A DNA stretch of 8,356 nt from Bacteroidales bacterium 45-6 (GCA_001897035.1 MKRS01000427.1:1-8356), one strand, 5' to 3'. Shown: positions 1 through 8,217, counted from the first letter of the stretch. Numbers and translations are program-made. Notes: generated by a model not told the origin, from the letters alone.

Positions 1-2624
1 TTCCGCAATTCCTGTGCCTGCATCGTACATTCATCGGAAAATAATTGATCCCCATACTTCTGCGCTACATCGGAAAATTTAACCAACACATCGTAAAGGA
101 AGAAGGCCAGCCAAACGCTTTCTCCTTTTCCCTCTCGCCCAACAAGGTTCATCCCGTCGTTCCAGTCGCCGCAACCCATCAGGGGCAAGCCGTGCAGCCC
201 AAATTTCAACCCATAACGGATACTGCGCACGCAATGCTCATAAAGTGTGGCCGATTCTCTCGACACATTGGCCTGGTCGTAGTACGACTCTTCATCGGAC
301 CTTAGCTCGCGCCCTTCTATGAAGGACACCACTTCATCCAAAATGTCCTTGTCGCCCACGCTTGCCATATAGTGGCACGCCGCATAAGGCAACCAGAGGT
401 AATCGTCGGAGAAATGGGTTCTCACTCCCCGATTCATCGGCGGATGCCACCAATGCTGGACATCGCCTTTGGTGAATTGGTGGGCAGCACAACGCAGGAT
501 TTGTTGGCGGCAGATTTCCGGAGCTGTGTGTACCAGCGCGATGACGTCTTGCAATTGATCGCGAAAGCCGTAAGCCCCACCCGATTGGTAGAATCCAGAA
601 CGTGCCCATACGCGGCTACTGAGAGTTTGGTACAACAGCCAGCCGTTGGCCATCACATTAACGGAGGCATCCGGCGTATCGACACCAACGGCGTGGAGTG
701 TCCGATTCCAATAGTTCCGGACATGAACCAGCACATCTTGCGACGCGCCGGTGTAGCGGTAATCCATCACCATTTTTTTCATCTCCTCCTTGCTGTGGGC
801 AAAACCCAATTTGAAACGAACTTCCTTACTCTCCTTTCCTGCCAATTCCAACACCACTTGAACCGCACCGCAAGCATCAAATCCAGCTCCTGTCCTTCCC
901 GACAGCCGGGTGTGCTTCATAGCTTCCGGGTTGCACAAGCTGTTGTTTTGCCCAATGAACTCTTTCCGGTCGCCAGTAACGGTGCGAGGCCCGTTTACGT
1001 CGATGAAAGCTATTTTCCCCGTAAAATCTGAATTGTAGGGATTTCGGGCAAAAAGTACTCCCGTTTCGATATCTATTTCCGTTTGGAGATGCAACAAACT
1101 TTTCGATCGCTTGTCGGCCAATATCCATTCGTAATATCCTGTGGCGGATATTTTGCGTACACGTTCCGACAGATTGCTGACTTTCAGGATAGAGAACTTG
1201 ACGGAAGCATCCAAGGCGACATAGATCCAGAATTCCGATTTGATTTCATTCTCCGTGTGTTCAAAAACGGTGTAGCCAAAGCCGTGCCGAATAACATAAG
1301 GAGTGATCCCCCTGGCGGGCGAGGGAGTTGGTGACCAATATTGCCCGGTTTCCTCATCGCGGATGTAAAACGCTTCACCCGACTTGTCTTCCACCGTGTC
1401 GTTTGCCCAGGGAGTAAGACGAAATTCATGGGCATTTTCACCCCAGGTGTAGGCACTCCCGCTTTCAGATACCACGGTGCCGAAATGCTCGTTGGCCAAC
1501 ACATTGCACCATGGCGCGGGAGTATTTGTGTCGGATGCCAAGGTGATGACATACTCACTCCCATCGCTGGTGAAGCCGCCCAATCCGTTCTGAAAAAGCA
1601 AATTGGAAGAAGGAAGCTTGACTCTGTTTGCCGTGTTTATGGTGCGGCCAGGTTTAAGCAAAGGCGCCTTTAGATCGGTCTGCAATCCACCCTCTATTTG
1701 TTCCGACAGGCTTCCTTTTTCGTCATTTATCACCATGCGCGCCACAGATTGGAGCAACGAGATGTCGTCGTATGCCATATATTCGGTGCGACGGATAAAG
1801 ATACCCTCCTGTTTGTCCAAAAACGGGGCTTCCGTGCTTCCTGCCACCAAGTTGGTAATTTCATCGTACAACGATTGCCGGTAGAGCGATGTATCTTCGT
1901 TCAATATCACCAAGTCAACCTTCAGCCCCTTCATCCGCCAATAGGCATGAGCCAAAATCAATTGGCGCACAAGTTCCATGTTGGCCATGTCGCTTATCCG
2001 CAACAGCACCAAAGGGATGTCTCCCGAAATGCCATAACTCCAAAGGCTGCTCTGCGCACGCTTGTTGTTTTTCAAGATGGCTGAGTCAGGTCTTAACTGC
2101 GGGTTCATATATACCAAAGAGCTTGCCATTTTTGCAAAAGCCTGAGCTTCCGATTCATTGATATTCAATTGATAGAGGGCTACATGGCTATGCGTCCAAG
2201 CCAATTCAAAGGCTCTGTCGGCCATACGGCTATTCTGGTATTTGTCCGATAGAGCAGTTGCTCCGGCTTGCGAATCAGACATGCCGAGGGCAATAAACAC
2301 ATTCACTTTTTTGCCGGGAGCCACCACCACTGTGCGGCGCAAAGCCACCACCGGATCCAAAACAGAACCTTGGCTGTTGGACAGCGCACCCGCTTGCTGC
2401 AAGGCCACAGGATTGCTTAATCCGTGCCCACGACCTACAAAACGGGAACGGTCTGTCTCGCACGAAATATCATTCGCCTGATTGTGGTCGGCGAGCATCA
2501 GGTGCAATAAATACGGCGGGGTTTCCTCCTGGGAACGGGGACGCCGGGTGCAAAATAGGGACGAAGCGGCAGCGTTGAAACGAGTTTGAACAAACAGGTT
2601 GCTGTTTATAACGAACTGGTGCAT
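1..2624 (-). CDS. GH94 glycoside phosphorylase / cyclic beta-1,2-glucan synthase-like protein, partial at both ends
   Basis: One minus-strand frame stays open over the whole left third and runs off the left edge. I translated it segment by segment and saw no stop or frameshift. Motifs typical of the GH94 part of cyclic beta-1,2-glucan synthases and 1,2-beta-oligoglucan phosphorylases occur in order: SNLFVQT (2603-2583), CTRRPRS (2552-2532), ETDRSRFVGRG (2459-2427), LWSYGISGDIPLVLLRI (2045-1995), FQNGLGGF (1595-1572), GGAYGFRDQLQD (581-546), GDVQHWWHPP (467-438) and GDWND (170-156), whose last Asp is the family's general acid. Family members cleave or trim beta-1,2-glucan by phosphorolysis, giving glucose 1-phosphate; in the synthases this domain controls chain length. 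Some 350 C-terminal residues should lie beyond the left edge. At the other end homology stops at about 2604, inside the expected beta-sandwich, so roughly the first 150 residues of the domain, and any synthase domains before it, are absent. The ATG at 2624 is only the nearest in-frame start; another lies at 2741, and the frame stays open to 2864. I think neither is the true start. Phosphorylase versus synthase cannot be decided from this piece. Confidence 0.85.
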   Translation of the reverse strand, partial: MHQFVINSNLFVQTRFNAAASSLFCTRRPRSQEETPPYLLHLMLADHNQANDISCETDRSRFVGRGHGLSNPVALQQAGALSNSQGSVLDPVVALRRTVVVAPGKKVNVFIALGMSDSQAGATALSDKYQNSRMADRAFELAWTHSHVALYQLNINESEAQAFAKMASSLVYMNPQLRPDSAILKNNKRAQSSLWSYGISGDIPLVLLRISDMANMELVRQLILAHAYWRMKGLKVDLVILNEDTSLYRQSLYDEITNLVAGSTEAPFLDKQEGIFIRRTEYMAYDDISLLQSVARMVINDEKGSLSEQIEGGLQTDLKAPLLKPGRTINTANRVKLPSSNLLFQNGLGGFTSDGSEYVITLASDTNTPAPWCNVLANEHFGTVVSESGSAYTWGENAHEFRLTPWANDTVEDKSGEAFYIRDEETGQYWSPTPSPARGITPYVIRHGFGYTVFEHTENEIKSEFWIYVALDASVKFSILKVSNLSERVRKISATGYYEWILADKRSKSLLHLQTEIDIETGVLFARNPYNSDFTGKIAFIDVNGPRTVTGDRKEFIGQNNSLCNPEAMKHTRLSGRTGAGFDACGAVQVVLELAGKESKEVRFKLGFAHSKEEMKKMVMDYRYTGASQDVLVHVRNYWNRTLHAVGVDTPDASVNVMANGWLLYQTLSSRVWARSGFYQSGGAYGFRDQLQDVIALVHTAPEICRQQILRCAAHQFTKGDVQHWWHPPMNRGVRTHFSDDYLWLPYAACHYMASVGDKDILDEVVSFIEGRELRSDEESYYDQANVSRESATLYEHCVRSIRYGLKFGLHGLPLMGCGDWNDGMNLVGREGKGESVWLAFFLYDVLVKFSDVAQKYGDQLFSDECTMQAQELR
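2584..2607. repeat. Two overlapping short inverted repeats at the gene-fragment junction
   Basis: GTTTG-AA-CAAAC spans 2584-2595 (5-bp arms, 2-nt spacer) and AAACAG-GTTG-CTGTTT spans 2592-2607 (6-bp arms, 4-nt spacer). All arms pair perfectly. GH94 homology on the minus strand ends at about 2604, within the right arm of the second repeat. Repeats this short occur by chance, so only their position gives them meaning. They could have promoted a strand switch or inversion, either in the cell or during DNA amplification or assembly. Confidence 0.5.
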
Positions 2625-3230
2625 GGGCTTTATGAATTTGAAATAGACCAGCCGGGAGAAGTGTCGGTGTTGCAGACCTCGCCCGAATCGAACTATAAGG
2701 AGGCTGCATCCCGCATCAAGCACATTGTGCCGCCTGCTCATGTCAATGCGGGCAGAGGAGTGTTTTCTCCAGCCGATTATCAAGTGAAAGCAACCGACAC
2801 GCTGGATACGAGGAACGGAGCTTATGTGCTGACGATTGCCGACGGGAAAAAGGACCCGTGGGTTTTAGGCAGGGAAAGCAATTTCAACAATCCGGTGGAA
2901 CTGGCTGGAAACTACGGCGTGATGTACGACATTGTCATTCCATGGAAAAGTACCGACGGACGAGGCCTGGCCTTGCTGACCTGGAATCCGTTCAGCGGCA
3001 AGAATCAATGGTGCGACGGGATGGCCAATTCGATGGTTGTTTCCAAAGGGAAATTCAATGCAGGAGTGGCCGTGTTGCCTTCGGATGCGTTGGCTGTCAA
3101 GAAATCTCCGGATGCAATCTTGGTGCAAGTGTTTCCTGCCCAAAAAGGGGTGCAGTATATCCACTTGAAATATTCTCCTCCCGGAGCTTCCTGCTTGCCT
3201 ACGCCGCTGGTTTTCATTCCAGTAGAATGA
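2586..3230 (+). CDS. 5'-truncated gene: C-terminal part of an unrecognised, probably exported protein
   Basis: About 214 codons end at a TGA at 3228-3230. The protein looks genuine: alternating hydrophobic and polar beta-strand pattern, phrases such as GVMYDIVIPWKSTDGRG (residues 111-127) and LLTWNPFSGKNQW (130-142), and a hydrophobic proline-containing tail (LPTPLVFIPVE). There is no signal peptide and no usable start. The frame opens after a TAG at 2556-2558, the only early start-like codon is TTG at 2586, and the first in-frame ATG is residue 113, in mid-domain. Its opening codons overlap the opposite-strand GH94 coding sequence at about 2586-2604, which two intact divergent genes with promoters would not do. 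I therefore read it as the 3' end of a longer gene cut at the junction. The wording loosely recalls C-terminal domains of secreted Gram-positive copper-amine-oxidase-like proteins, but that is an impression, not an identification; I assign no function. A likely terminator lies 54 bases downstream. Confidence 0.6.
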   Translation: MNKQVAVYNELVHGLYEFEIDQPGEVSVLQTSPESNYKEAASRIKHIVPPAHVNAGRGVFSPADYQVKATDTLDTRNGAYVLTIADGKKDPWVLGRESNFNNPVELAGNYGVMYDIVIPWKSTDGRGLALLTWNPFSGKNQWCDGMANSMVVSKGKFNAGVAVLPSDALAVKKSPDAILVQVFPAQKGVQYIHLKYSPPGASCLPTPLVFIPVE

Positions 3231-3283
3231 ATTCTTCCAAGTGATTCTCTTTGCAGCAACACCCGGTCGATGGAGCGGAGGAT

Positions 3284-3312
3284 TCACTCAAATAGTTTAG
3301 TGAGTTTTATTT
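3284..3312 (+). terminator. Putative rho-independent terminator
   Basis: TCACT (3284-3288) pairs with AGTGA (3299-3303), and AAA (3290-3292) pairs with TTT (3296-3298). One C is bulged at 3289 and the loop is TAG. A T-rich tract, TTTTATTT (3305-3312), follows directly. The hairpin lies 54 bases after the stop at 3230 and about 70 bases before the SusC start, so it would separate the truncated upstream gene from the sus operon. The stem is short and A/T-rich, so strength is uncertain. Confidence 0.4.
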
Positions 3313-3380
3313 CCAAATAGAGTCAGATATTCAAACCAAAATAAGTCACGGATTCTATCCTTGATTTACATCACTAATTA
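3313..3380 (+). promoter_or_regulatory. Probable promoter region of the susC/susD operon
   Basis: This A/T-rich non-coding stretch lies between the putative terminator and the SusC start, so the operon's promoter is expected here by position. TATCCTTG at 3356-3363 matches the Bacteroidota -7 consensus TAnnTTTG at all but one base, but I see no convincing TTTG-type -33 element about 20 bases upstream. I see no Shine-Dalgarno sequence before 3381, only A/T-rich sequence, as is common in this phylum. No operator or binding site for a hybrid two-component or SusR-type regulator is recognisable. Confidence 0.3.
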
Positions 3381-6300
3381 ATGTATGTATTTATGAAAAA
3401 AATTAACGTATCAAGACTGCGGATTCGAGGCCAAAGGCATCTTGTCTTGCTGTGGATGTTTTTTTGTGCTTTGACGCTCATGGCACAGACAAATGTCTCG
3501 GGAATGGTGAAAGACTCGAATGGCAACCCCCTTGTTGGTGTAAGTGTTGTGGTGAAAGGTGCTACCAACGGCACAATCACGGACACTGACGGACATTTTT
3601 CTCTCAAGGTTTCAGGACAACGTGCTGTATTGAATTTTTCCTTTTTGGGATATAAGAAACAAACCATTTCGGCGGAGGGAGGCAAAAGCATTTCCGTCCT
3701 GATGCAGGAAGACAATTCCCTGCTCGATGAAGTGATTGTGGTGGGCTACGGCACCCAGAAGAAAAGTACGCTGACGGGTGCTGTCACCCAGATCAATGGA
3801 GACGAACTGCTGAAAACTCCCGTCACCAACATCTCCAGCCTTCTTGGAGGGCGAATGGCCGGTATCCAGTCGGTGCAGACTTCGGGGCAACCGGGAGCCG
3901 ATCAAGCTTCCCTGACCATCCGTGGGTCGATTTATTCGCCCACTTACATTGTCGATGGTATTCCCCGCTCTATCAACGACATCGATCCAAACGATATCGA
4001 AACCGTATCGGTGCTGAAAGATGGTGCCGCGGCAGCCGTTTATGGATTGCAAGGAGCAGGAGGTGTCATCATCATCACCACCAAAAAAGGGAAAGAGGGA
4101 AAATCGCAAATCACCTACAACGGTTCGTATGGTGTGTCGAGAAATGCGAACTTCCCCAAATTTCTCGATGGGCCAAGCTTTGCCTTGTATTACAACAAAG
4201 CCTTGGAAATGGACGGCAACAATCCAGTATTCACGAAGTCACAGATAGAGAAAATGACTAACGGGGACGACTCTGATGGCTGGGGAAACACCGACTGGCT
4301 CGACCTCATATTTGGCACCGGCCACAACCAGCAGCACAGCGTGAGCCTGCAAGGCGGGAGTGAAAGCATTAAGTATTTCACATCGTTGGGTTATATGGAT
4401 CAGGTGGGAAATATAAAAAACTATACTTACAAACGATATAATTTGCGTGTGAACATCGATGCGAATTTTGCAAAGAACTGGAAATTTGGCTTCTCTCTCG
4501 ACGGACAGTATGGCAAAAGCCAAAGGCCTGGCTACGAAGCGGGAGGATCTGGCACCTCTGCCGATTCTTGGATGACGGTGGTCAACCAAGCAATATACAG
4601 CCGACCCTATCTTCCCGTCATGTACAACGGGTTGTATGTGGCCACTCCCAATGCCAGCGGGCAGCCCAACAGTCCGATGGCTGCATTGAATAGTTCAGGA
4701 AAATTCAATACTTTCAGCCACAGCCTGAAGTCAAATGTCAACCTGCAATACGACCTGCCGGCGGTGAAAGGTTTGTTCTTTAAGGTGACCGGATCTTACG
4801 ATTATTACACCTCCCGCAACAAAAACCTGAACACTCCTTATTACGTGAATATGTCGCGCATTCCCGATACTAACACCTCCGACATCACCTTCGACAAGGT
4901 GATCGATGCCCGGGGAAGTACTTTCTACTCTTTGGGTGAAGGGTTGAACGAATCCACGCAGCTGATCGGGCAGGGAAGCATCAACTATGTTTCCACCATT
5001 GCCGAGAAGCACCACGTGGACGCCATGGCATTGAGCGAAATCCGCGATTACAAGAGCAATTATTTCGCATCTTATGGAAAAAGCACCAGCTCAATTTTTG
5101 AATCATTGCCCGAATTAGGTTTTGCACAACCAGCCGACCAGCCCATCGCGGGGGGAAGCAATGAAACCCGCAGCATCGGTTATGTGTTCCGTCTCAAATA
5201 CGATTACGACAACAAGTACCTGGCTGAATTCACAGGCCGTTACGATGGTTCCTATAAGTTTGCCGGTAATGTGAGCGGGAAGCGCTGGGGATTTTTCCCC
5301 TCCTTGTCTCTGGGCTGGAGGGCTTCTGAAGAAGACTTTTTCAAACAAATTAAATCCATCGACAACCTGAAAGTCAGGGCTTCTGTGGGTATGCTCGGCA
5401 ATGACGGAGTTTCGCCTTACGCATTCTTGAACACCTACGATTTCCGCACCAATGCGACTACTATTGGCGGCAACCTTGTCAGTTCGATCTACACCACAGG
5501 AGCTGCCAACCCCAACTTGAGCTGGGAACGTGTGCTGTCATACAATGGCGGACTTGACCTTAGCCTTTGGAAGGGCCTTCTCGGACTCGAATTTGACGCC
5601 TTCTACAATTACAACTACGACATCCTCACCCAAATGGGATCCAACTATCCTCCATCCATGGGAGGGTATTATTCGACCTATGAAAATTACGAACGGATTG
5701 ATACCAAAGGCTTGGAAGCGGTCATATCGCATAAGAGCCGCTTTGGATCAGGCAAAAACGCCTTCGACTTTGGTGCAAAGCTGAATTTCACTTATGCCAA
5801 AACCCGCTGGTTGCGCTATCCCGACAGCCCCAACAGTCCGGATTATGCAAAAGTGACAGGGAAAGCTGTGGGTACGCTCTTCGGCTGGGTTGCCGATGGC
5901 TTGTATCAGACTGACCAAGAAATTGCTGCTTCTCCTTGGCCGTTTGGCGAGAAACCCCGCACAGGCGACATCAAGTATGTAGATATGAATGGCGACGGCA
6001 TTGTGGATTACCAAGACAAGGCTTTTGTGGGCAAATCGAACCGTCCCGAACTGATGGGTGGCTTGAATCTCTACGGAAGCTGGAGGGGATTTGAGTTCGA
6101 CGTGCAATTTACGGGAGCTGCCATTGCGGAAGTCTCCATGACTGGTACCTATTACAATGGCTACGACGACAACACTATCTACACGAAAACTTTCTATGGC
6201 GGAGCCAATTCCCCGGTATATCTGGTGGAAAATGCGTGGCGTCCGGATAATACAAGTGGAACTTATCCCCGCCTGACAGTGAACGACCCCCACAACAACA

Positions 6301-6554
6301 ACGGCTTGGCTTCCACTTTCTGGTTTCGCGATGGAAAATACGTTCGCTTGAAATCGGCACAAATTGGGTATAATCTACCAAACTCGTTGTTGAGCAAAAT
6401 AGGCGTTACGAAGACGAAGCTTTTCGTTCAAGGCTCGAACTTGCTCACACTCTCTGGTTTGCCTAAAGGAATCGATCCGGAATCACCGGGCGTGAACAAT
6501 GGCTATTATCCTCAGCAGAAAACATTTATGACAGGTATTACCCTCACATTCTAA
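3381..6554 (+). CDS. susC: SusC/RagA-family TonB-linked outer membrane glycan transporter
   Basis: A complete 1057-residue outer-membrane barrel that imports glycan oligomers with TonB/ExbBD energy, with a SusD lipoprotein acting as its lid. In order: a signal peptide with hydrophobic core LVLLWMFFCALTLMA (21-35), probably cut before QTNVSG; a CarboxypepD_reg-like domain (about 38-110, VSGMVKDSNGNPLVGVSV); a TonB-box-like motif DEVIVVGYGTQKK (116-128); the plug, with TPTYIVDG-like SPTYIVDGIPR (186-196) and VLKDGAAAAVYG then GVIIITTKKG (211-237); and a beta-barrel ending in Phe (GITLTF). The length is normal for the family. There is no N-terminal STN domain, so signalling through an anti-sigma factor is not expected. 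A DxNxDGxxDxxD calcium-type loop (868-879) precedes the PELMGG barrel motif. ATG at 3393, giving MKKINV, is an equally good or better start than 3381. The stop is followed after 10 bases by susD. The symbol denotes family, not starch specificity; the substrate is unknown. Confidence 0.95.
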   Translation: MYVFMKKINVSRLRIRGQRHLVLLWMFFCALTLMAQTNVSGMVKDSNGNPLVGVSVVVKGATNGTITDTDGHFSLKVSGQRAVLNFSFLGYKKQTISAEGGKSISVLMQEDNSLLDEVIVVGYGTQKKSTLTGAVTQINGDELLKTPVTNISSLLGGRMAGIQSVQTSGQPGADQASLTIRGSIYSPTYIVDGIPRSINDIDPNDIETVSVLKDGAAAAVYGLQGAGGVIIITTKKGKEGKSQITYNGSYGVSRNANFPKFLDGPSFALYYNKALEMDGNNPVFTKSQIEKMTNGDDSDGWGNTDWLDLIFGTGHNQQHSVSLQGGSESIKYFTSLGYMDQVGNIKNYTYKRYNLRVNIDANFAKNWKFGFSLDGQYGKSQRPGYEAGGSGTSADSWMTVVNQAIYSRPYLPVMYNGLYVATPNASGQPNSPMAALNSSGKFNTFSHSLKSNVNLQYDLPAVKGLFFKVTGSYDYYTSRNKNLNTPYYVNMSRIPDTNTSDITFDKVIDARGSTFYSLGEGLNESTQLIGQGSINYVSTIAEKHHVDAMALSEIRDYKSNYFASYGKSTSSIFESLPELGFAQPADQPIAGGSNETRSIGYVFRLKYDYDNKYLAEFTGRYDGSYKFAGNVSGKRWGFFPSLSLGWRASEEDFFKQIKSIDNLKVRASVGMLGNDGVSPYAFLNTYDFRTNATTIGGNLVSSIYTTGAANPNLSWERVLSYNGGLDLSLWKGLLGLEFDAFYNYNYDILTQMGSNYPPSMGGYYSTYENYERIDTKGLEAVISHKSRFGSGKNAFDFGAKLNFTYAKTRWLRYPDSPNSPDYAKVTGKAVGTLFGWVADGLYQTDQEIAASPWPFGEKPRTGDIKYVDMNGDGIVDYQDKAFVGKSNRPELMGGLNLYGSWRGFEFDVQFTGAAIAEVSMTGTYYNGYDDNTIYTKTFYGGANSPVYLVENAWRPDNTSGTYPRLTVNDPHNNNGLASTFWFRDGKYVRLKSAQIGYNLPNSLLSKIGVTKTKLFVQGSNLLTLSGLPKGIDPESPGVNNGYYPQQKTFMTGITLTF

Positions 6555-6564
6555 ATTTGAAGAT

Positions 6565-8217
6565 ATGAAACGGATATATACAAAAATAGGGGGTGCATTA
6601 TTGCTGTGTTGCTCGCTCTTTTTCGCAGGATGCAGCGACTACTTAGACTTGACCCCGACGGACAAGGCCTCCGATAAATTGGTCTGGAGCAAGCCGGAAT
6701 ATGCGCAACTGGCTGTCAATGATTTTTATAACTCTATCGGATTGTATGGTAGCTTCGGTACGAACCAATCGATAGACGGACTCACCGAGGGTTTTACGGA
6801 AACCTTGAAATACGGTTCGAAAACCAATAGCACCCACATGGACAGATGCAACTTGTTTGTGTATGCGGGGGTGATTTCCGCCAGTTGGGCCTCGTATGAT
6901 TTGGGTGCATGGAGCGATTTGTACAACCGCATCCGCCGTGTGAACGAGGCATTAAGCAACATGAGCAAATTCAGCTCTTTTGATGCGCAGACCACAGCCA
7001 AATTTGCAGGTCAGCTTCGGTTTTTCAGGGCTTTCTATTATTTCGAATTGCTGAAACGCTATAAAGAAGTGATTATCTACAACGAAGACCTGACCCAAAT
7101 ATCAGCCAATAAGGCACTCAGCACCGAGGCCCAAGGTTGGGATTTTGTGCAAGCGGATCTCGAATATGCCGGTCAGAATCTTCCCGCTGAATGGGCGTCG
7201 GCCGATTTCGGGCGCATCACCAGCGGGGCGGCTTATGCCTTCCTGTCGCGCGCTATGCTTTATGCCGAAAGATGGGATGTGGCCAAAAGCGCAGCTTCAA
7301 AGGTGATTCACTCCAACAAATACGCATTGGCTGCAACTTATGCCAACGCCTTCAAGTCGGGCAGAGATGGCAACAAGGAATCTATCCTTGAATACGACTA
7401 CAACCTGAGCGGCATCACGCATAATTTTGACGATTTGTTTTCTCCCGGAGGCGATCCCGGCATTCAACAAGGAGGCCTTGGCACTCCAACTCAGGAAATG
7501 GTGGAATCGTATGAACTGGCAACCGGCGGCTTCCCTGATTGGTCGCAATGGCATGGGGAAACCACTACGACTCCCCCTTACAGCCAATTGGAACCCCGTT
7601 TTCAAGCAACGGTTTTGTTCAACGGAGCTTCCTGGAAGGGCCGCACGGTGCAACCCTACGTGAATGGTGCCGACGGCTGGTGTCAATACAGCGACGACCC
7701 GGCTCCCGCAGGACGCACCACCACCGGATATTACTTGAGAAAGCTTGTTGACGAAACCCACAACTTGTCGGTGAATTCGGCAAGCACCCAGCCCTGGATC
7801 TCGATCCGCTATGCCGAGGTGTTGCTCAACTTTGCCGAAGCATGCTACCATACATCCAACATCGATAGTGCGAATATTGCCTTAAAAGAAATAAGGACAC
7901 GCGTGGGATTGCCCTCTGCCAACAAATCGGGAGCCGAACTGTTTGCGGCCATCCGCCAGGAACGCAAGGTGGAGCTGTCTTATGAAGGGCTTCTCTTTTG
8001 GGACATGCGCCGCTGGAAATTGGCTGCCTCCGAATACACAGGCTACCGGGTGCATGGATTGAAGATTGAGAAGAACCTCGATGGGACTTTCAAATACACT
8101 TATGTCGATTGCGACAAGCAAAACCGTTATTTTCCCGAAAAATTATACCGGCTTCCCTTGCCTCAGGATGAGTTGGTTAACAACACGGCTGTTCAACAAT
8201 ATCCGGAATGGAGATAA
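6565..8217 (+). CDS. susD: SusD/RagB-family surface glycan-binding lipoprotein
   Basis: A complete 550-residue lipoprotein that binds glycan at the cell surface and caps the SusC barrel. A lipoprotein signal peptide ends in the lipobox FFAGC, with lipidated Cys23, followed by SDYLDLTPTD, the usual SusD opening. The N-terminal SusD-like domain carries helical TPR-type repeats, with QLRFFRAFYYFELLKRY at about 150-166. The C-terminal RagB/SusD domain has the conserved ISIRYAEVLLNFAEA (about 412-426), the IRQERKVELSYEGLLFWDMRRW element (463-484, starting IRQERKVE and ending WDMRRW) and a typical ending (NTAVQQYPEWR). The length is normal. The start lies 10 bases after the SusC stop, so the two are almost certainly co-transcribed and translationally close. 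Aromatic residues are plentiful in the middle part (for example DWSQWH), but I cannot point to the sugar-binding ones, and the glycan is unknown. Confidence 0.95.
   Translation: MKRIYTKIGGALLLCCSLFFAGCSDYLDLTPTDKASDKLVWSKPEYAQLAVNDFYNSIGLYGSFGTNQSIDGLTEGFTETLKYGSKTNSTHMDRCNLFVYAGVISASWASYDLGAWSDLYNRIRRVNEALSNMSKFSSFDAQTTAKFAGQLRFFRAFYYFELLKRYKEVIIYNEDLTQISANKALSTEAQGWDFVQADLEYAGQNLPAEWASADFGRITSGAAYAFLSRAMLYAERWDVAKSAASKVIHSNKYALAATYANAFKSGRDGNKESILEYDYNLSGITHNFDDLFSPGGDPGIQQGGLGTPTQEMVESYELATGGFPDWSQWHGETTTTPPYSQLEPRFQATVLFNGASWKGRTVQPYVNGADGWCQYSDDPAPAGRTTTGYYLRKLVDETHNLSVNSASTQPWISIRYAEVLLNFAEACYHTSNIDSANIALKEIRTRVGLPSANKSGAELFAAIRQERKVELSYEGLLFWDMRRWKLAASEYTGYRVHGLKIEKNLDGTFKYTYVDCDKQNRYFPEKLYRLPLPQDELVNNTAVQQYPEWR

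Noticed and set aside
372..1031. Plus-strand open frame of about 219 codons, with several shorter plus-strand frames between 45 and 2481
   Set aside because: They lie antisense to the continuous GH94 frame, which carries conserved motifs throughout. Their translations are low-complexity shadows without recognisable domains.
2605..2864. Extension of the GH94 frame upstream of the homology break, with possible ATG starts at 2624 and 2741
   Set aside because: The frame is open but its translation is unlike the GH94 family and is antisense to the plus-strand fragment. I treat it as chance read-through past the junction.
2865..3287. Minus-strand open frame of about 140 codons opposite the plus-strand fragment
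   Set aside because: It ends at the TAA (2865-2867) that precedes the GH94 frame, and its composition (rich in Arg, His and Gln) is that of an antisense shadow. The plus-strand product looks far more protein-like.
5748..6362. Minus-strand open frame of about 204 codons inside susC
   Set aside because: It is antisense to well-conserved SusC barrel sequence, with no start context or recognisable domain.
7297..7851. Minus-strand open frame of about 184 codons inside susD
   Set aside because: It is antisense to conserved SusD sequence, and its Gly/Val/Arg-rich composition is typical of a shadow frame.
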